NCBI RefSeq assembly: GCF_001465345.1
Contig: NZ_CP013655.1
Coordinates: forward strand, 3,128,425-3,192,424
DNA: 64,000 nt
Origin: Enterococcus rotai
GTDB lineage: Bacteria; Bacillota; Bacilli; Lactobacillales; Enterococcaceae
Reading direction: 5' to 3'
The position numbers were made by a program, and so were the translations under genes. The notes beneath the pieces are model-generated. The model was not told the DNA's origin. It was given only the letters and a program-made list of their open reading frames with translations, and ran no database searches. Below are positions 39,731 to 49,619 of the stretch, piece after piece. Numbering within the stretch: position 1 is the stretch's first letter; every line of letters starts with the position of its first letter.

Positions 39731-40699
39731 CTATTTTTGACTTTCCTTTTCATACGCTCGAATGATTTGAGCAACAACTGGATGTCTCACCACATCGCCA
39801 GCATCAAAATGAACAAATGCAATCTTATCGATTGATTGTAACGTTTTTTCTGCATGGATCAGCCCGCTAGCAACACCTTTAGGCAAATCGATTTGGCTCG
39901 TATCGCCATTAACGATCATTCTTGAGTTAAAACCCAGTCTAGTCAAAAACATTTTCATTTGAGCAATGGTCGTATTCTGTGCTTCATCTAAAATCACAAA
40001 AGCATCATCTAAAGTCCGACCTCTCATATAAGCTAATGGTGCAATTTCGATTACGCCTCTTTCCATTAAGCGATTTGTATGCTCCATACCAAAAACTTGG
40101 TACAGTGCATCATAAACCGGGCGTAAATAGGGATCTACCTTTTCTTTTAAGTCGCCAGGTAAAAATCCCAGACTTTCTCCGGCTTCAACAGCGGGACGCG
40201 TTAAAATTATTTTTTGGACTTCGCCTTTTTTTAATGCAGACACAGCCATTACGACTGCTAAAAATGTTTTACCAGTTCCTGCAGGGCCAATTCCAAAAAT
40301 AATATCTCGTTTTCTTACCGCCTCAACATATTTTTTCTGTCCTACGTTTTTGATACGAATTGCTCGGCCATGGTGATCTTTTAAGATCTCCTCTTCATAC
40401 ATCGCAACAAATGTATCCAGTTCACCATTTTTTGCCATTTTCAAAGCTGAAACGACATCTGGCGTACTGATTTTAATACCGCGCTGTATCAAGACTTGTA
40501 ATGTTCTTACCACAGAAGCAACCAACTGTACTTCTGCTTCTTCGCCTAGCAATTGAATCGTCTCACCACGTGTGTTGATTGTTACAGCTGTATTATCTTC
40601 TAAGTATTTTATATGTTTATCATGGGTTCCTAAAAGCATACTAACATCGTCAGAATCGTTTAACTTCAATTCCAAAGATATCGACTGATTTTCTGTCAA
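39731..40699 (-). CDS. phoH: PhoH family protein (PhoH-L)
   Basis: RNA-associated P-loop ATPase of the PhoH/YlaK type. The N-terminal KH-like region (about 1-110) precedes Walker A GIGPAGTGKTFLAV and Walker B FVILDEAQNTTIAQMKMF, with LTRLGFNSRMIVNGD after it. I prefer the TTG start at 40699 because AAAGGAG lies 11 bases upstream and the result (TENQSISLELK) matches the family's usual beginning. The in-frame ATG at 40741 lacks a Shine-Dalgarno. First gene of the conserved run to recO. Confidence 0.94.
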   Translation of the reverse strand: MTENQSISLELKLNDSDDVSMLLGTHDKHIKYLEDNTAVTINTRGETIQLLGEEAEVQLVASVVRTLQVLIQRGIKISTPDVVSALKMAKNGELDTFVAMYEEEILKDHHGRAIRIKNVGQKKYVEAVRKRDIIFGIGPAGTGKTFLAVVMAVSALKKGEVQKIILTRPAVEAGESLGFLPGDLKEKVDPYLRPVYDALYQVFGMEHTNRLMERGVIEIAPLAYMRGRTLDDAFVILDEAQNTTIAQMKMFLTRLGFNSRMIVNGDTSQIDLPKGVASGLIHAEKTLQSIDKIAFVHFDAGDVVRHPVVAQIIRAYEKESQK

Positions 40700-40829
40700 A
40701 AAATGCCCATCTCCTTTATTTTTTTCATTCCTTACAATCATACCATATTATTTATTTATTAAAAAGAGAGCGGGATTAAATCTAACAATTCAAAGTAACA
40801 TCTGGCTCTACTTTGCTTAATTTAGACAA

Positions 40830-40860
40830 AAAAACCAACGGAATCCCGTTGGTTTTTTTG
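40830..40860. terminator. Terminator after the YqeY gene
   Basis: Perfect stem AAAAAACCAACGG/CCGTTGGTTTTTT with A- and T-runs on the two sides. It lies one base after the yqeY stop. Confidence 0.85.
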
Positions 40861-40861
40861 T

Positions 40862-41311
40862 CTAATTCTCTTGTAGTAATTCTTTTACAATTGCATTGAC
40901 CTGATTTCCGTCTGCTTTGCCTTTAACTTCTGGCATTACAGCACCCATCACTTTACCAAATTCTTTTGGCGAAGTCGCACCGGTCTGATCAATTGCCGTT
41001 TGAACAATCTGACGAATCTCTTCTTCTGAAAGTTGCTTGGGCATATATTTTTCAACAATTGTGATTTCGATTTTCACTTTGTCAGCAAGATCGTCACGTC
41101 CCGCTTTTTCAAACTCTGATAAAGAGTCTCTGCGTTGTTTCATCTCACGAGATAAAACTGTTAACTCTTCTTCTCCGTCCAAATCACGGCCAGCTTTAAT
41201 CTGCTCATTTTGAATGGCTGCTTTCAACATACGAAGTACGGATAAAGTATCTTTATCTTTTGACTTCATTGCTGTTTTGATATCGTCATTCAATGTTGTT
41301 AGTAATGACAT
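40862..41311 (-). CDS. GatB/YqeY domain protein
   Basis: A 149-residue cytosolic protein of the YqeY family (LLTTLNDDIKTAMKSKDKDT, EKYMPKQLSEEEIRQIV, FGKVMGAVMPEVKGKADG). The domain is like the C-terminus of amidotransferase subunit GatB and probably binds tRNA, but the role of the stand-alone form is unclear. It lies 25 bases after rpsU, the usual pairing. Confidence 0.95.
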   Translation of the reverse strand: MSLLTTLNDDIKTAMKSKDKDTLSVLRMLKAAIQNEQIKAGRDLDGEEELTVLSREMKQRRDSLSEFEKAGRDDLADKVKIEITIVEKYMPKQLSEEEIRQIVQTAIDQTGATSPKEFGKVMGAVMPEVKGKADGNQVNAIVKELLQEN

Positions 41312-41336
41312 ACAACCAACTCCAATTCATCGAAAA

Positions 41337-41513
41337 CTAGAATTTTTTACGTTTTCTAGCTGCTTCAGATTTTTTCTTACGCTTTACACTTGGTTTTTCG
41401 TAGAATTCACGTTTACGAGATTCTTGTAAAGTACCCGCTTTTGAAACGGAACGTTTGAAGCGACGAAGAGCATCGTCAAGAGATTCGTTTTTACGAACGA
41501 CAGTTTTTGACAT
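41337..41513 (-). CDS. rpsU: 30S ribosomal protein S21
   Basis: A 58-residue basic protein ([20 protein letters not shown] start, [15 protein letters not shown] end). S21 binds near the anti-Shine-Dalgarno of 16S rRNA and affects initiation. The ATG has GAGGGAGGG upstream. It has its own consensus promoter and is co-transcribed with yqeY. Confidence 0.98.
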   Translation of the reverse strand: MSKTVVRKNESLDDALRRFKRSVSKAGTLQESRKREFYEKPSVKRKKKSEAARKRKKF

Positions 41514-41599
41514 GTTAATTCCCTCCCTCCGAGCTTAAAAAGTAACCGTTTTTTATATTTATGAGTTATCTAACATAAATAAAATACCGTTCTTGTTAC

Positions 41600-41628
41600 A
41601 TTATATCGAATGGTTATTTTAACGTCAA
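41600..41628 (-). promoter_or_regulatory. Promoter of rpsU-yqeY
   Basis: The minus strand has TTGACG (41623-41628), a 17-base spacer and TATAAT (41600-41605), giving a leader of about 80 bases. Confidence 0.8.
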
Positions 41629-41720
41629 CCTTTGTATTGAAAAAATGCATAAAAAAGTACCAAAATGAGTAAAGTTTTACACTCTTATGCAATATTCATG
41701 TTTTTTTCTGAAAAAAATGA

Positions 41721-42149
41721 TCATCTACACTCTTCACAACGACCAAAAATCTCAAATCGATGTCCTTCAATTTCACAGCCGCTCAATTGTTCTTTAAAAA
41801 AATCCATTGGGCACATATGAATTTCTTTTGTTTTGCCACAAACCGTACAAATAAAATGATGATGATGTCCTACTTCTTGACAACAATGAAAGCGAAATTT
41901 TTTTTCTCCATTTAAATCTGTTGTCTCCAACAAATTCAACTGTTCAAAATCATGTAAATTACGATAAATCGTATCATAACTCACACCTTGATATTCCTGA
42001 TTCATAAACTCATAAACTTCTCTTGCTGAGATATAACGATTTCTTCTAATAAGGTAGGTAATCATCGCTTCTCTCTTTTTAGTATATTTCAAGCCATGCT
42101 CTTTCATCACGGTTAAAGATTGTTCTACTTTCGAGTTAGATTGTACCAT
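41721..42149 (-). CDS. Fur family metalloregulator, probably Zur
   Basis: A 142-residue Fur-type repressor: winged helix (LKYTKKREAMITYLIRRNRY, SYDTIYRNLHDFEQLNLLET), the His cluster GHHHHFICTVCGKTKEIHMC, and the structural Cys pairs CTVC and CEEC. The assignment to zinc sensing is supported by a nearby 15-base site (42172-42186) that matches a Zur box better than a Fur or PerR box. It lies divergent from the PPDK regulator gene and probably controls its own synthesis. Confidence 0.85.
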   Translation of the reverse strand: MVQSNSKVEQSLTVMKEHGLKYTKKREAMITYLIRRNRYISAREVYEFMNQEYQGVSYDTIYRNLHDFEQLNLLETTDLNGEKKFRFHCCQEVGHHHHFICTVCGKTKEIHMCPMDFFKEQLSGCEIEGHRFEIFGRCEECR

Positions 42150-42171
42150 TTTAGATCCTCCAATTCTTAAA

Positions 42172-42186
42172 TCAGAATCATTACGA
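42172..42186. promoter_or_regulatory. Zur-box-like 7-1-7 site
   Basis: TCAGAATCATTACGA matches the Bacillus Zur pattern TCGTAATNATTACGA at all but two fixed positions. It lies between the divergent Fur-family gene and ppsR-type gene, next to the latter's promoter (TGGTATAAT at 42206-42214). Confidence 0.55.
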
Positions 42187-42247
42187 ATAAGATTTATGAA
42201 GGTATGGTATAATAAATTTATAAAAAAAGCAAGAGAGGAATCAAATT

Positions 42248-43105
42248 ATGACAATAAATGAAGAAAAAAAATGTGTGACAATTTTTGTTATTTCCGATTC
42301 GGCTGGCGAAACAGCTTCGAAATTAGCTGCAGCTTCTATGGCACAATACCCTACCGTTGACTTTTCTCTATTTAGACGAACATTTGCTAAAGAAGAAGAA
42401 AAGTTGAGAAAAGCCCTTGAAGATGCCAAACGTGAAAATGCCATGGTGTTACATACAATCGTAAATGATCGCTTAGTTAAAATTGCGAATGATTTTTTTG
42501 AAGAAAATAATTTATATCACTTTGATATATTAACACCGCCAGTAGCTGAGATCGAACGATTGACAGGCATTGCACCAACTAGAGAAGCTGGTGCATTGCA
42601 TCATTTAAATGAAAATTATTTCAAACGAATCGAAGCAATGGAATTTGCAGTCAAATATGATGACGGGAAAGATCCGAGAGGTTTCTTAGAGGCGGACGTG
42701 CTCTTACTAGGTGTTTCTAGAACATCAAAAACGCCACTCAGCCTATTTTTAGCCAATAAAAATTTGAAAGTAGCCAATCTTCCATTGATTCCCGAGGCAC
42801 ATCTGCCAAAACAATTGTGGGAAACAAATCCTAAGAAAATTGTTGGTTTAACAAATGATCCTGATATCTTAAACGGCATTCGTAAAGAACGAATGAGAAC
42901 TTATGGCTTGCCAGCGAATACTTCTTACTCCGATATTGAAAAGATCAGAAAAGAATTAGCCTTTGCTAACGATTTATATGAAAAATTGGGCTGTGTCGTG
43001 ATCAATGTGGCCTCCTTATCAATTGAAGAAACAGCATCAATGATTTTAAATGCGTTGAATTTGGAAGATCATAGTTATTATGCAACAGAGTCACCCGAAG
43101 CATAA
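42248..43105 (+). CDS. Pyruvate, phosphate dikinase regulatory protein (kinase/pyrophosphorylase)
   Basis: DUF299-family bifunctional enzyme that phosphorylates, using ADP, and dephosphorylates pyruvate phosphate dikinase or PEP synthase. The 285-residue protein opens with FVISDSAGETASKLAAAS, has the P-loop LLGVSRTSKTPLSLFLANK (about 156-174), and VGLTNDPDILNGIRKERM. The start has GAGAGGAA upstream. No ppdK gene is visible in this window. Confidence 0.93.
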   Translation: MTINEEKKCVTIFVISDSAGETASKLAAASMAQYPTVDFSLFRRTFAKEEEKLRKALEDAKRENAMVLHTIVNDRLVKIANDFFEENNLYHFDILTPPVAEIERLTGIAPTREAGALHHLNENYFKRIEAMEFAVKYDDGKDPRGFLEADVLLLGVSRTSKTPLSLFLANKNLKVANLPLIPEAHLPKQLWETNPKKIVGLTNDPDILNGIRKERMRTYGLPANTSYSDIEKIRKELAFANDLYEKLGCVVINVASLSIEETASMILNALNLEDHSYYATESPEA

Positions 43106-43120
43106 CAAGTCCAAATAGAA

Positions 43121-43168
43121 GAGCATGATTGAAGGTTATTTTTCGCCTTCAATCATGCTCTTTTTTTA
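43121..43168. terminator. Bidirectional terminator between convergent ppsR-type gene and thrB
   Basis: Perfect stem GAGCATGATTGAAGG/CCTTCAATCATGCTC followed by TTTTTTTATT on the plus strand; the minus side is weaker. Confidence 0.85.
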
Positions 43169-43169
43169 T

Positions 43170-44033
43170 TTAAAATACTTGAATCCCTTCTTGGTCTATC
43201 GATAGTACATTGATAGCAGCCGAATGAGGTAATTTTTCCAACTCTCGAACCATTTGAGTTGTTTTTTCTTCTGGCGAGATCACTAAAACAGTCGGTCCTG
43301 CTCCACTTAGAAATGCGCCGTAAGCTCCAACCTTGTGACTAAGATCCCGGATTTGCTCCAAATGTGGCACTAATTTTTTGCGATATGATTCATGCCACCG
43401 GTCTTTTTCCATCATTAAACCAGCTAAAGGCAAGTTGCCATTTAAAATCGCCGCAATCATCACATTTGCGATTGAGCTTGCTTGCACCGCTTCTTTATAT
43501 GGAATTGAAGCTGGCAATACGCTACGGCTTTCAGAGGTCAATAAGTGAGCCTCAGGAATATAAGCAATCACATCGCACATTGGGAAGTGATGTTTAACAG
43601 AGTAAACTTCACCATCAACATAACTAGCTACAACAAAATCGCCGCAAATAGCGGGAGCAACATTATCTGGATGACCTTCCATCTCAGTCGCTATTTGTAC
43701 TTTATCTTTTTGAGATAAGTTCAAATTACCTAAGCGATTAGCAAGCTCAATACCGCCGACTATCACACTAGAACTACTGCCTAACCCTCTAGCTAAAGGA
43801 ATATCCGATGTCATCTTCAAAACTTTAGGTGAAAGGTCAGGTGCTATTTTCAATGCGGTTTGAATCAATAGATTCGTTTTATCACTTGGAATATCCGCAC
43901 CTAAAGAATGGATGATTTTCCATTCTTCAGCATTTTTGACCACTTCGATATTCAGGTATTGCGACAACGCAATCCCACATGAGTCAAAACCCGGACCTAG
44001 ATTTGCACTGGTTGCGGGAATTCTTATTTTCAT
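43170..44033 (-). CDS. thrB: Homoserine kinase
   Basis: GHMP-family kinase making O-phosphohomoserine for threonine. The 287-residue protein has [18 protein letters not shown] (about 7-24), the ATP loop [20 protein letters not shown] (about 84-103) and [13 protein letters not shown] near the end. It overlaps the thrC stop by four bases and is the last gene of hom-thrC-thrB. Confidence 0.97.
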   Translation of the reverse strand: MKIRIPATSANLGPGFDSCGIALSQYLNIEVVKNAEEWKIIHSLGADIPSDKTNLLIQTALKIAPDLSPKVLKMTSDIPLARGLGSSSSVIVGGIELANRLGNLNLSQKDKVQIATEMEGHPDNVAPAICGDFVVASYVDGEVYSVKHHFPMCDVIAYIPEAHLLTSESRSVLPASIPYKEAVQASSIANVMIAAILNGNLPLAGLMMEKDRWHESYRKKLVPHLEQIRDLSHKVGAYGAFLSGAGPTVLVISPEEKTTQMVRELEKLPHSAAINVLSIDQEGIQVF

Positions 44034-45088
44034 AGTTCTGACACTCCATTACGCAAATGCATCCGCATTTCTTCTAAATCACTCATTTTAGAGATGTTTA
44101 CATCTGTTGCATTGATCGCTGTATCAGGATCTTTCAGACCATTTCCAGTGAAAACTGTTACTACGGTTTCACCTGGTTTGATTTTCCCACTCTTCACATG
44201 TTGGATCACACCAGCTAATGAAGCGGCAGATCCAGGTTCAACAAATACGCCATCTTGAGCAGCAACTTTGCGATAAGCATTCAAAATTTCTTCATCTGTT
44301 ACAGAATCGATATAACCATTTGATTCATCACGTGCAGCTTCTGCTAATTTCCAGCTAGCTGGATTACCGATGCGAATAGCTGTTGCAATTGTCTCAGGTT
44401 GTTCAATCACTTCTCCTTTTACGATTGCTGCAGCACCTTCTGCTTCAAAACCGTGCATTCTAGGTAAAAGAGTTCCTTTTTTATCATGCCATTCTTTAAA
44501 CCCTTTCCAATAAGCTGAAATATTCCCAGCATTTCCAACAGGGATTGCTAAAACGTCTGGCGCTTGTCCAAGTTGTTCACAAACTTCAAAAGCCGCTGTT
44601 TTTTGACCTTCTAAACGATAAGGATTAACAGAATTCACAAGAGCAACTGCTTCTGTTTTGGCGATGTCTCGTACAGCTTTTAAGGCTTCATCAAAGTTAC
44701 CTGGAATCGAAATAATATCTGCCCCATAAATGATGGCCTGAGCTAATTTACCCATTGCGATTTTCCCATCTGGAATGACCACATACGCTTTAACACCAGC
44801 TCTTGTAGCATAAGCGGCAGCAGCAGCACTTGTATTCCCTGTAGAGGCACAAACGATTGCTTTAGCCCCTTCTTCAACAGCTTTAGCTACGGCCATGACC
44901 ATACCGCGGTCTTTAAAGGAACCGGTTGGATTCAACCCTTCATATTTTCCGTATAGATTGATTCCTAATTCTTTTGATAAACTGTGTAAAGGAATCAGCG
45001 GTGTATTTCCTTCAGCCAGAGAAATCATGGGTGTTTTATCTGTAATTGGTAAATATTCCTTATATTGTTTTAATAGTCCTTCGTACAT
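44030..45088 (-). CDS. thrC: Threonine synthase
   Basis: PLP enzyme converting O-phosphohomoserine to threonine. The 352-residue protein is the short Firmicute form; the PLP lysine lies in [19 protein letters not shown] (about 52-70), with [19 protein letters not shown] and the glycine-rich [16 protein letters not shown] phosphate-binding loop. The ATG is two bases from the hom stop. Confidence 0.97.
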   Translation of the reverse strand: MYEGLLKQYKEYLPITDKTPMISLAEGNTPLIPLHSLSKELGINLYGKYEGLNPTGSFKDRGMVMAVAKAVEEGAKAIVCASTGNTSAAAAAYATRAGVKAYVVIPDGKIAMGKLAQAIIYGADIISIPGNFDEALKAVRDIAKTEAVALVNSVNPYRLEGQKTAAFEVCEQLGQAPDVLAIPVGNAGNISAYWKGFKEWHDKKGTLLPRMHGFEAEGAAAIVKGEVIEQPETIATAIRIGNPASWKLAEAARDESNGYIDSVTDEEILNAYRKVAAQDGVFVEPGSAASLAGVIQHVKSGKIKPGETVVTVFTGNGLKDPDTAINATDVNISKMSDLEEMRMHLRNGVSEL

Positions 45089-45090
45089 CT

Positions 45091-46380
45091 TTAGTCCTCC
45101 AATACTTTAAATGTATTTAATAGTTCGAATTCTTCAGTGGATTCGATTTCTTTCGTCACTTGTTTCATTTGTTCTTTCGTAATGGTATGAGTGATTGCAA
45201 CGATTCTTGCTCTAGTTCCGTCAGATTTTTGCTGAACTAATTGATCGAAGCTAACATTGGCTTCCGTCATAATTTGCGTCAACTTCAAAATTTGACCACG
45301 ACGATCCGGTACTTCGATCGAGAAATAATACTTCCCAGAAATCGTCTCATCTGCGGCGATTTTAGTATCGTGTTGATAGGAATTAAACATATGTCCAGTT
45401 GTTCCTAGACGGATATTTTTAGCGATCGTAATAATATCACTTACCACGCTTGTAGCAGTAGGTTTAGCACCCGCTCCCGGTCCATAATACATTGATTCAC
45501 CAACACCTGAACTTTCAATAAAGACGGCATTAAACTCATTGCGAACAGATGCAATCGGATGGGATTTAGCCACTAACATCGGCCCTACTTCAACAGCAAT
45601 ACTACCTTCTTGACTTTCAGAAGAACCAATTAGTTTCACTTCGTACCCTAAATCGGCAGCCATTTCAACGTCATCTAACGATAATCCGCGAATTCCACGT
45701 GTATCGACTTGATCCAATCTAATATTCATTCCAAAAGCAAATTGGCTTAAAATCACCATTTTATAAGCTGCATCGATCCCATCGACATCATTCGTTGGAT
45801 CAGATTCAGCAAAGCCTAATTCTTGCGCTTCTTTTAACGCTTGGTCGTATGATTTTTTTGCTGAAACCATTTGTGTCAACATATAGTTGGTCGTACCATT
45901 TACGATGCCTAAAACTTTTTGGATATTATCAGCAGCTAAACTGTTCGCAATTGTACGTAGAATCGGTATACCGCCTGCCACGCTCGCTTCATAGTACAAA
46001 TCACAATGATTTTTTTGTGCTAACGCTACAAGTTCACTCCCATGTTGCGCCAAAAGATCTTTATTTGCAGTCACAATATGTTTACCATTTTCTAGTGCTT
46101 TGGTAATGAAGGTTTTAGCTGGTTCAACTTTTCCTATTAATTCTACAACGATTTTGATTTCGTCATCATTGATAATATCCTCAATAGTTGTCGTGAGGTG
46201 AATATCAAATTTCTCAGCCAGACGTCTTTTTTCTTCCTCATCTCGTACTAGTGCTTTTGAAATAACGATCTCCATCCCTGTTACTTGAGATATTTTTTCT
46301 TGATGTTCTTGTAAAATGGTTGGTACACCAGAGCCTACAGTCCCCAGTCCAAGTAAACCAATTTTCAGTTTGTCCTTCAT
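45091..46380 (-). CDS. hom: Homoserine dehydrogenase
   Basis: NAD(P)H-dependent reduction of aspartate semialdehyde to homoserine. The 429-residue protein has the Rossmann motif [30 protein letters not shown], the catalytic region [11 protein letters not shown] and [14 protein letters not shown], and a C-terminal ACT domain ([20 protein letters not shown]). It is first in the hom-thrC-thrB operon. A TATACT -10 box lies at 46442-46447 on the minus strand. I see no attenuator. Confidence 0.97.
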   Translation of the reverse strand: MKDKLKIGLLGLGTVGSGVPTILQEHQEKISQVTGMEIVISKALVRDEEEKRRLAEKFDIHLTTTIEDIINDDEIKIVVELIGKVEPAKTFITKALENGKHIVTANKDLLAQHGSELVALAQKNHCDLYYEASVAGGIPILRTIANSLAADNIQKVLGIVNGTTNYMLTQMVSAKKSYDQALKEAQELGFAESDPTNDVDGIDAAYKMVILSQFAFGMNIRLDQVDTRGIRGLSLDDVEMAADLGYEVKLIGSSESQEGSIAVEVGPMLVAKSHPIASVRNEFNAVFIESSGVGESMYYGPGAGAKPTATSVVSDIITIAKNIRLGTTGHMFNSYQHDTKIAADETISGKYYFSIEVPDRRGQILKLTQIMTEANVSFDQLVQQKSDGTRARIVAITHTITKEQMKQVTKEIESTEEFELLNTFKVLED

Positions 46381-46514
46381 TCTTCTTCCTCCAACTATAA
46401 AATTAGAAACATTTCATTTTCTTCTAATAAAACATGTCTCTAGTATAACGAAATGCCGAAAAAAAAACTACCCTTTTCTGTGAATTTCCCAAAGGAATCA
46501 TAGAAAAAGATAGA

Positions 46515-46802
46515 TTACTGATGTTTGATATGTTCAAATGTTTGATTCAAAATATCGATAACATGATGGTCATCCAATGTATAATAAATTGTTTTCCCCT
46601 CACGTCTTGATCTCACTACATGGCTATCACGTAATAATTTTAGTTGGTGAGAAACTGCCGATTGTTCCATCGAAAGTTGCTCTGCAATTGCTGTTACGTT
46701 TAACTCGCCTTGCTTTAACAAAAGTAAAATCCGCAATCTTGTCGGATCACTCAACACTTTGTATAACTGACTTACTTTTTGAATCTCATCTATTTCTTTC
46801 AT
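46515..46802 (-). CDS. ArsR family metal-sensing repressor, CzrA-like
   Basis: A 95-residue winged-helix repressor (LSDPTRLRILLLLKQGELNV, then SMEQSAVSHQLKLLRDSHVV). The last helix holds the four alpha-5 zinc ligands of CzrA/SmtB in exact spacing: Asp-x-His, 10 residues, His-x-x-His (DDHHVIDILN, then FEHIKH). The ArsR-type Cys site is absent. Zinc or cobalt sensing is therefore likely. No efflux pump gene is adjacent, so the target lies elsewhere or the gene acts alone here. Confidence 0.88.
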   Translation of the reverse strand: MKEIDEIQKVSQLYKVLSDPTRLRILLLLKQGELNVTAIAEQLSMEQSAVSHQLKLLRDSHVVRSRREGKTIYYTLDDHHVIDILNQTFEHIKHQ

Positions 46803-46888
46803 TGCTGAGCTTCCTTTCCTTTTTTCCTCTTGACTATTATAGCAAACTTTTTTTAAAAGAGGCTATATTTGCTTCTTTTAAACGAAAT

Positions 46889-46926
46889 CAAAAAAACAGG
46901 TAGGGCAAATCAAAGCCCTACTTGCC
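46889..46926 (-). terminator. Terminator after proC
   Basis: The minus strand pairs CAAGTAGGGC with GCCCTACCTG around a TTTGATT loop, followed by TTTTTTTG. Confidence 0.8.
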
Positions 46927-46942
46927 TTTTCACTTGTTTTTA

Positions 46943-47716
46943 TTAACTATTTGCTTGTTTAACTGCATCAATCACAGCGTATCTAAATCCATTCTTTTCT
47001 AAAGCTGTAACGCCTTTGATCGTACTACCGCCAGGAGAGGTTACACCATCTTTTAATTCACCAGGATGCTTTTTAGTTTCTAATGCTAATTTCGCAGAGC
47101 CTAGCATCATTTGAGCAATAACTTCATAAGAAAGTGCGCGAGGCATTCCTTCCAAGACAGCGCCATCCGCTAAGGCTTCCATAAAGATATCTACAAAGGC
47201 TGGGCTACATCCAGCAACAGTTCCAAAGGTACCTAAAATAGTTTCGCTAACTTCTTCAACTTTTCCCAAAGACTTTAGCACACGAACGGCTTCTGCTTTT
47301 GTTGGTGCTGGCATATCTGCAAAAACGGCACCGATCATGCCTGCATTGACACTCACGGGCGTGTTGGGAATCGCATGGACAACATGGATTGTTTCACCTA
47401 ACACAGCTTGAGCTTCTGCCACTGTATGACCGGTAGCCACTGAAATAAGAATGGTATCTTTGGCCATAAATGGTGCTGCTTGTTTTAAAATATCTAGTAC
47501 AATGCTAGCCCCAGTTGCAATGAAAATCACCTTACATGCTTTCAGTGCATCATATTCTTTGATCAATTGAAATCCGAGTTTTTCTTGAAGTGCTTCAGCA
47601 GTTCCGCTTGAACCGCCTTTTACGAATAAGTTTTCTGGCGCTACTGTTTTGGCTCTTAACAAACCTTCGATCATCGCACTACCCATGTGACCTGCTCCAA
47701 TAAATCCAATGTTCAT
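46943..47716 (-). CDS. proC: Pyrroline-5-carboxylate reductase
   Basis: Last step of proline synthesis. The Rossmann motif IGFIGAGHMGSAMIEGLL opens the protein; VVHAIPNTPVSVNAGMIGA and the signature LKDGVTSPGGSTIKGVTALE (about 220-239) confirm the family. Of four clustered starts I chose the ATG at 47716, which has AAGGAG eight bases upstream. The length is 257 residues. Confidence 0.96.
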   Translation of the reverse strand: MNIGFIGAGHMGSAMIEGLLRAKTVAPENLFVKGGSSGTAEALQEKLGFQLIKEYDALKACKVIFIATGASIVLDILKQAAPFMAKDTILISVATGHTVAEAQAVLGETIHVVHAIPNTPVSVNAGMIGAVFADMPAPTKAEAVRVLKSLGKVEEVSETILGTFGTVAGCSPAFVDIFMEALADGAVLEGMPRALSYEVIAQMMLGSAKLALETKKHPGELKDGVTSPGGSTIKGVTALEKNGFRYAVIDAVKQANS

Positions 47717-47745
47717 ATCCATCACTCCTTATAAATTTACAAATG

Positions 47746-47788
47746 AAAGGACTGAAGTAACACTGATTTCCAGTTTTTTTCAGTCCTA
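47746..47788 (-). terminator. Terminator after pgcA
   Basis: The minus strand pairs AGGACTGAA with TTCAGTCCT followed by TTCATTTG. It lies between pgcA and proC, which therefore may be separately expressed. Confidence 0.55.
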
Positions 47789-47794
47789 ATCATT

Positions 47795-49519
47795 TTATTT
47801 GGTTATCTCATTGACTGCTTGCTCAAAATTCTTGATTTTTTGATCTGCTTCTATTTGTGAAGCAGCTTTAGTAGCTAAATAAAACTTAATCTTAGGTTCC
47901 GTTCCTGATGGACGAATAGCAATCCAACTTCCATCTTCCAAAAAGTATTTTAGCACATCTGAAGGTGGCGTTGTTAAGGATTCGACTTTACCATCCGCAA
48001 AGGTTCTCGTTAGTTCTTTAAAATCTTCTGTTTGAGTTACTTTGATATCTGCAAACGCGGTAGGTGCTTCTTCGCGGAATCTTTTCATCAAGGCTTTGAT
48101 TTTTTCGCTGCCTTCGATACCACTCAATGTAACAGAAATTGTTTTTTCTTCAAAATAGCCATATTCTTTAAAGATATCTTGTAGTCCATCATAAAGTGTT
48201 TTTCCTTGTTTTTTGTAGAAAGCCGCAACTTCTGCCAATAAAACCAGTGCTTGAATGGCATCTTTATCACGAACAAACGATTTTACTAAATATCCGTAAC
48301 TTTCTTCAAAACCAAACATGAATGTTTGAGAATGATCGGCTTCATATTGCTCGATTTTTTCTGCAATAAATTTAAATCCTGTTAAAACATCAACCATTTT
48401 TGTGTTGTATTTTGCTGTAATTGCTGTAGCTAATTCACTAGAAACAATTGATTTTAAGACAACGGCATTTTCTGGTAGCGTACCTGCTTGTTTGTGCGCT
48501 TCTAAAATGTATTGAATCATAATCGAACCTAATTGGTTCCCTGTTAAAACTTGATATGAACCATTCGGTAACCGAACTGCTGCGCCTAAGCGATCCGCGT
48601 CTGGATCAGTGGCGATCAATAAATCAGCATCTTCTTTTTCACCTAAACGAATAGCATATTCAAAAGCAGAATGTTCTTCTGGATTTGGTGATTTGACTGT
48701 TGTGAAATCTGGATCAGCGATTGCTTGTTCCGGAACAAGTACAAATTTTTCAAAGCCAGCTTGCTTTAATGCTTTTTCACCTAACATTTTACCTGTACCG
48801 TGTAAAGGGGTATAAACCAGTTTCAATTCTTTCCCCATTTCATTGATTAATTCTTGGTTGATCGTAACGTTTTTGATCTCTTTCAAGTAAGCAGTATCGA
48901 CTTCTTCCCCAATGATTGAAATTAAGTCACGCTCTTTTGCCTTGTCTTCAGCTAAAACATCAACTTTTAATGGATTTTCGACTTCGCGAACATACTTTGT
49001 TAATGCATCAGCATCAGCGGGTGGCATTTGTCCACCATCTGCACCGTAAACTTTATAACCATTATACGCAGCCGGATTATGAGAGGCTGTGATCATGATC
49101 CCAGAGAAAGCATTGAGATGACGAACAGCAAAAGACAGCTCAGGTGTTGGTCGTAAACTTTCAAAGACAAAAGCCGGAATATCATGGTTTGCTAATGTTT
49201 TAGCAGCTTCCATTGCAAATTCTGGTGACATGTGGCGTGAATCATAAGCAATCGCCACTCCCCGTCTTTTCGTTTCCATTCCTTCAGCATCCATAAAACG
49301 GGCTAACCCTTCAGTTGCTTGACGGATCGTAAAAATATTCATTCGGTTGATCCCTGCACCTAAAATGCCGCGCATCCCTGCCGTGCCAAACTCTAATGGT
49401 GCATAAAAGGCATCTTGACATTTTTCAGGATCTTCTTTTAGATCTTTCAATTCTTTTTTTAGATTTTCTGGTATATTTTCTTCATTTATCCACTGTTCAT
49501 AGACTTGTTCCCAAGACAT
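47795..49519 (-). CDS. pgcA: Phosphoglucomutase (alpha-D-phosphohexomutase)
   Basis: Interconverts glucose 6- and 1-phosphate for glycolipid anchors and wall sugars. The 574-residue protein has the phosphoserine loop MITASHNPAAYNGYKVYG (about 136-153), the metal loop ATDPDADRLGAAV (about 300), GFEESYGYL and the C-terminal phosphate-binding SGTEPKIKFYLA. I chose the ATG at 49519 (MSWEQVYEQW), which has AAAGAGGTG upstream. Confidence 0.95.
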   Translation of the reverse strand: MSWEQVYEQWINEENIPENLKKELKDLKEDPEKCQDAFYAPLEFGTAGMRGILGAGINRMNIFTIRQATEGLARFMDAEGMETKRRGVAIAYDSRHMSPEFAMEAAKTLANHDIPAFVFESLRPTPELSFAVRHLNAFSGIMITASHNPAAYNGYKVYGADGGQMPPADADALTKYVREVENPLKVDVLAEDKAKERDLISIIGEEVDTAYLKEIKNVTINQELINEMGKELKLVYTPLHGTGKMLGEKALKQAGFEKFVLVPEQAIADPDFTTVKSPNPEEHSAFEYAIRLGEKEDADLLIATDPDADRLGAAVRLPNGSYQVLTGNQLGSIMIQYILEAHKQAGTLPENAVVLKSIVSSELATAITAKYNTKMVDVLTGFKFIAEKIEQYEADHSQTFMFGFEESYGYLVKSFVRDKDAIQALVLLAEVAAFYKKQGKTLYDGLQDIFKEYGYFEEKTISVTLSGIEGSEKIKALMKRFREEAPTAFADIKVTQTEDFKELTRTFADGKVESLTTPPSDVLKYFLEDGSWIAIRPSGTEPKIKFYLATKAASQIEADQKIKNFEQAVNEITK

Positions 49520-49619
49520 ATCAGCACCTCTTTTATCATTTGTTTTCTTACCCACTAATAAGTATATCATTCTAGCGCTTTTGAGGAAAGCGATGCCTAA
49601 AATTTACTCCTTCAGGTAA

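Noticed and set aside
46381-46514. Threonine attenuator or T-box before hom
   Set aside because: No T-box sequence, leader peptide rich in Thr or Ile, or terminator hairpin was found.
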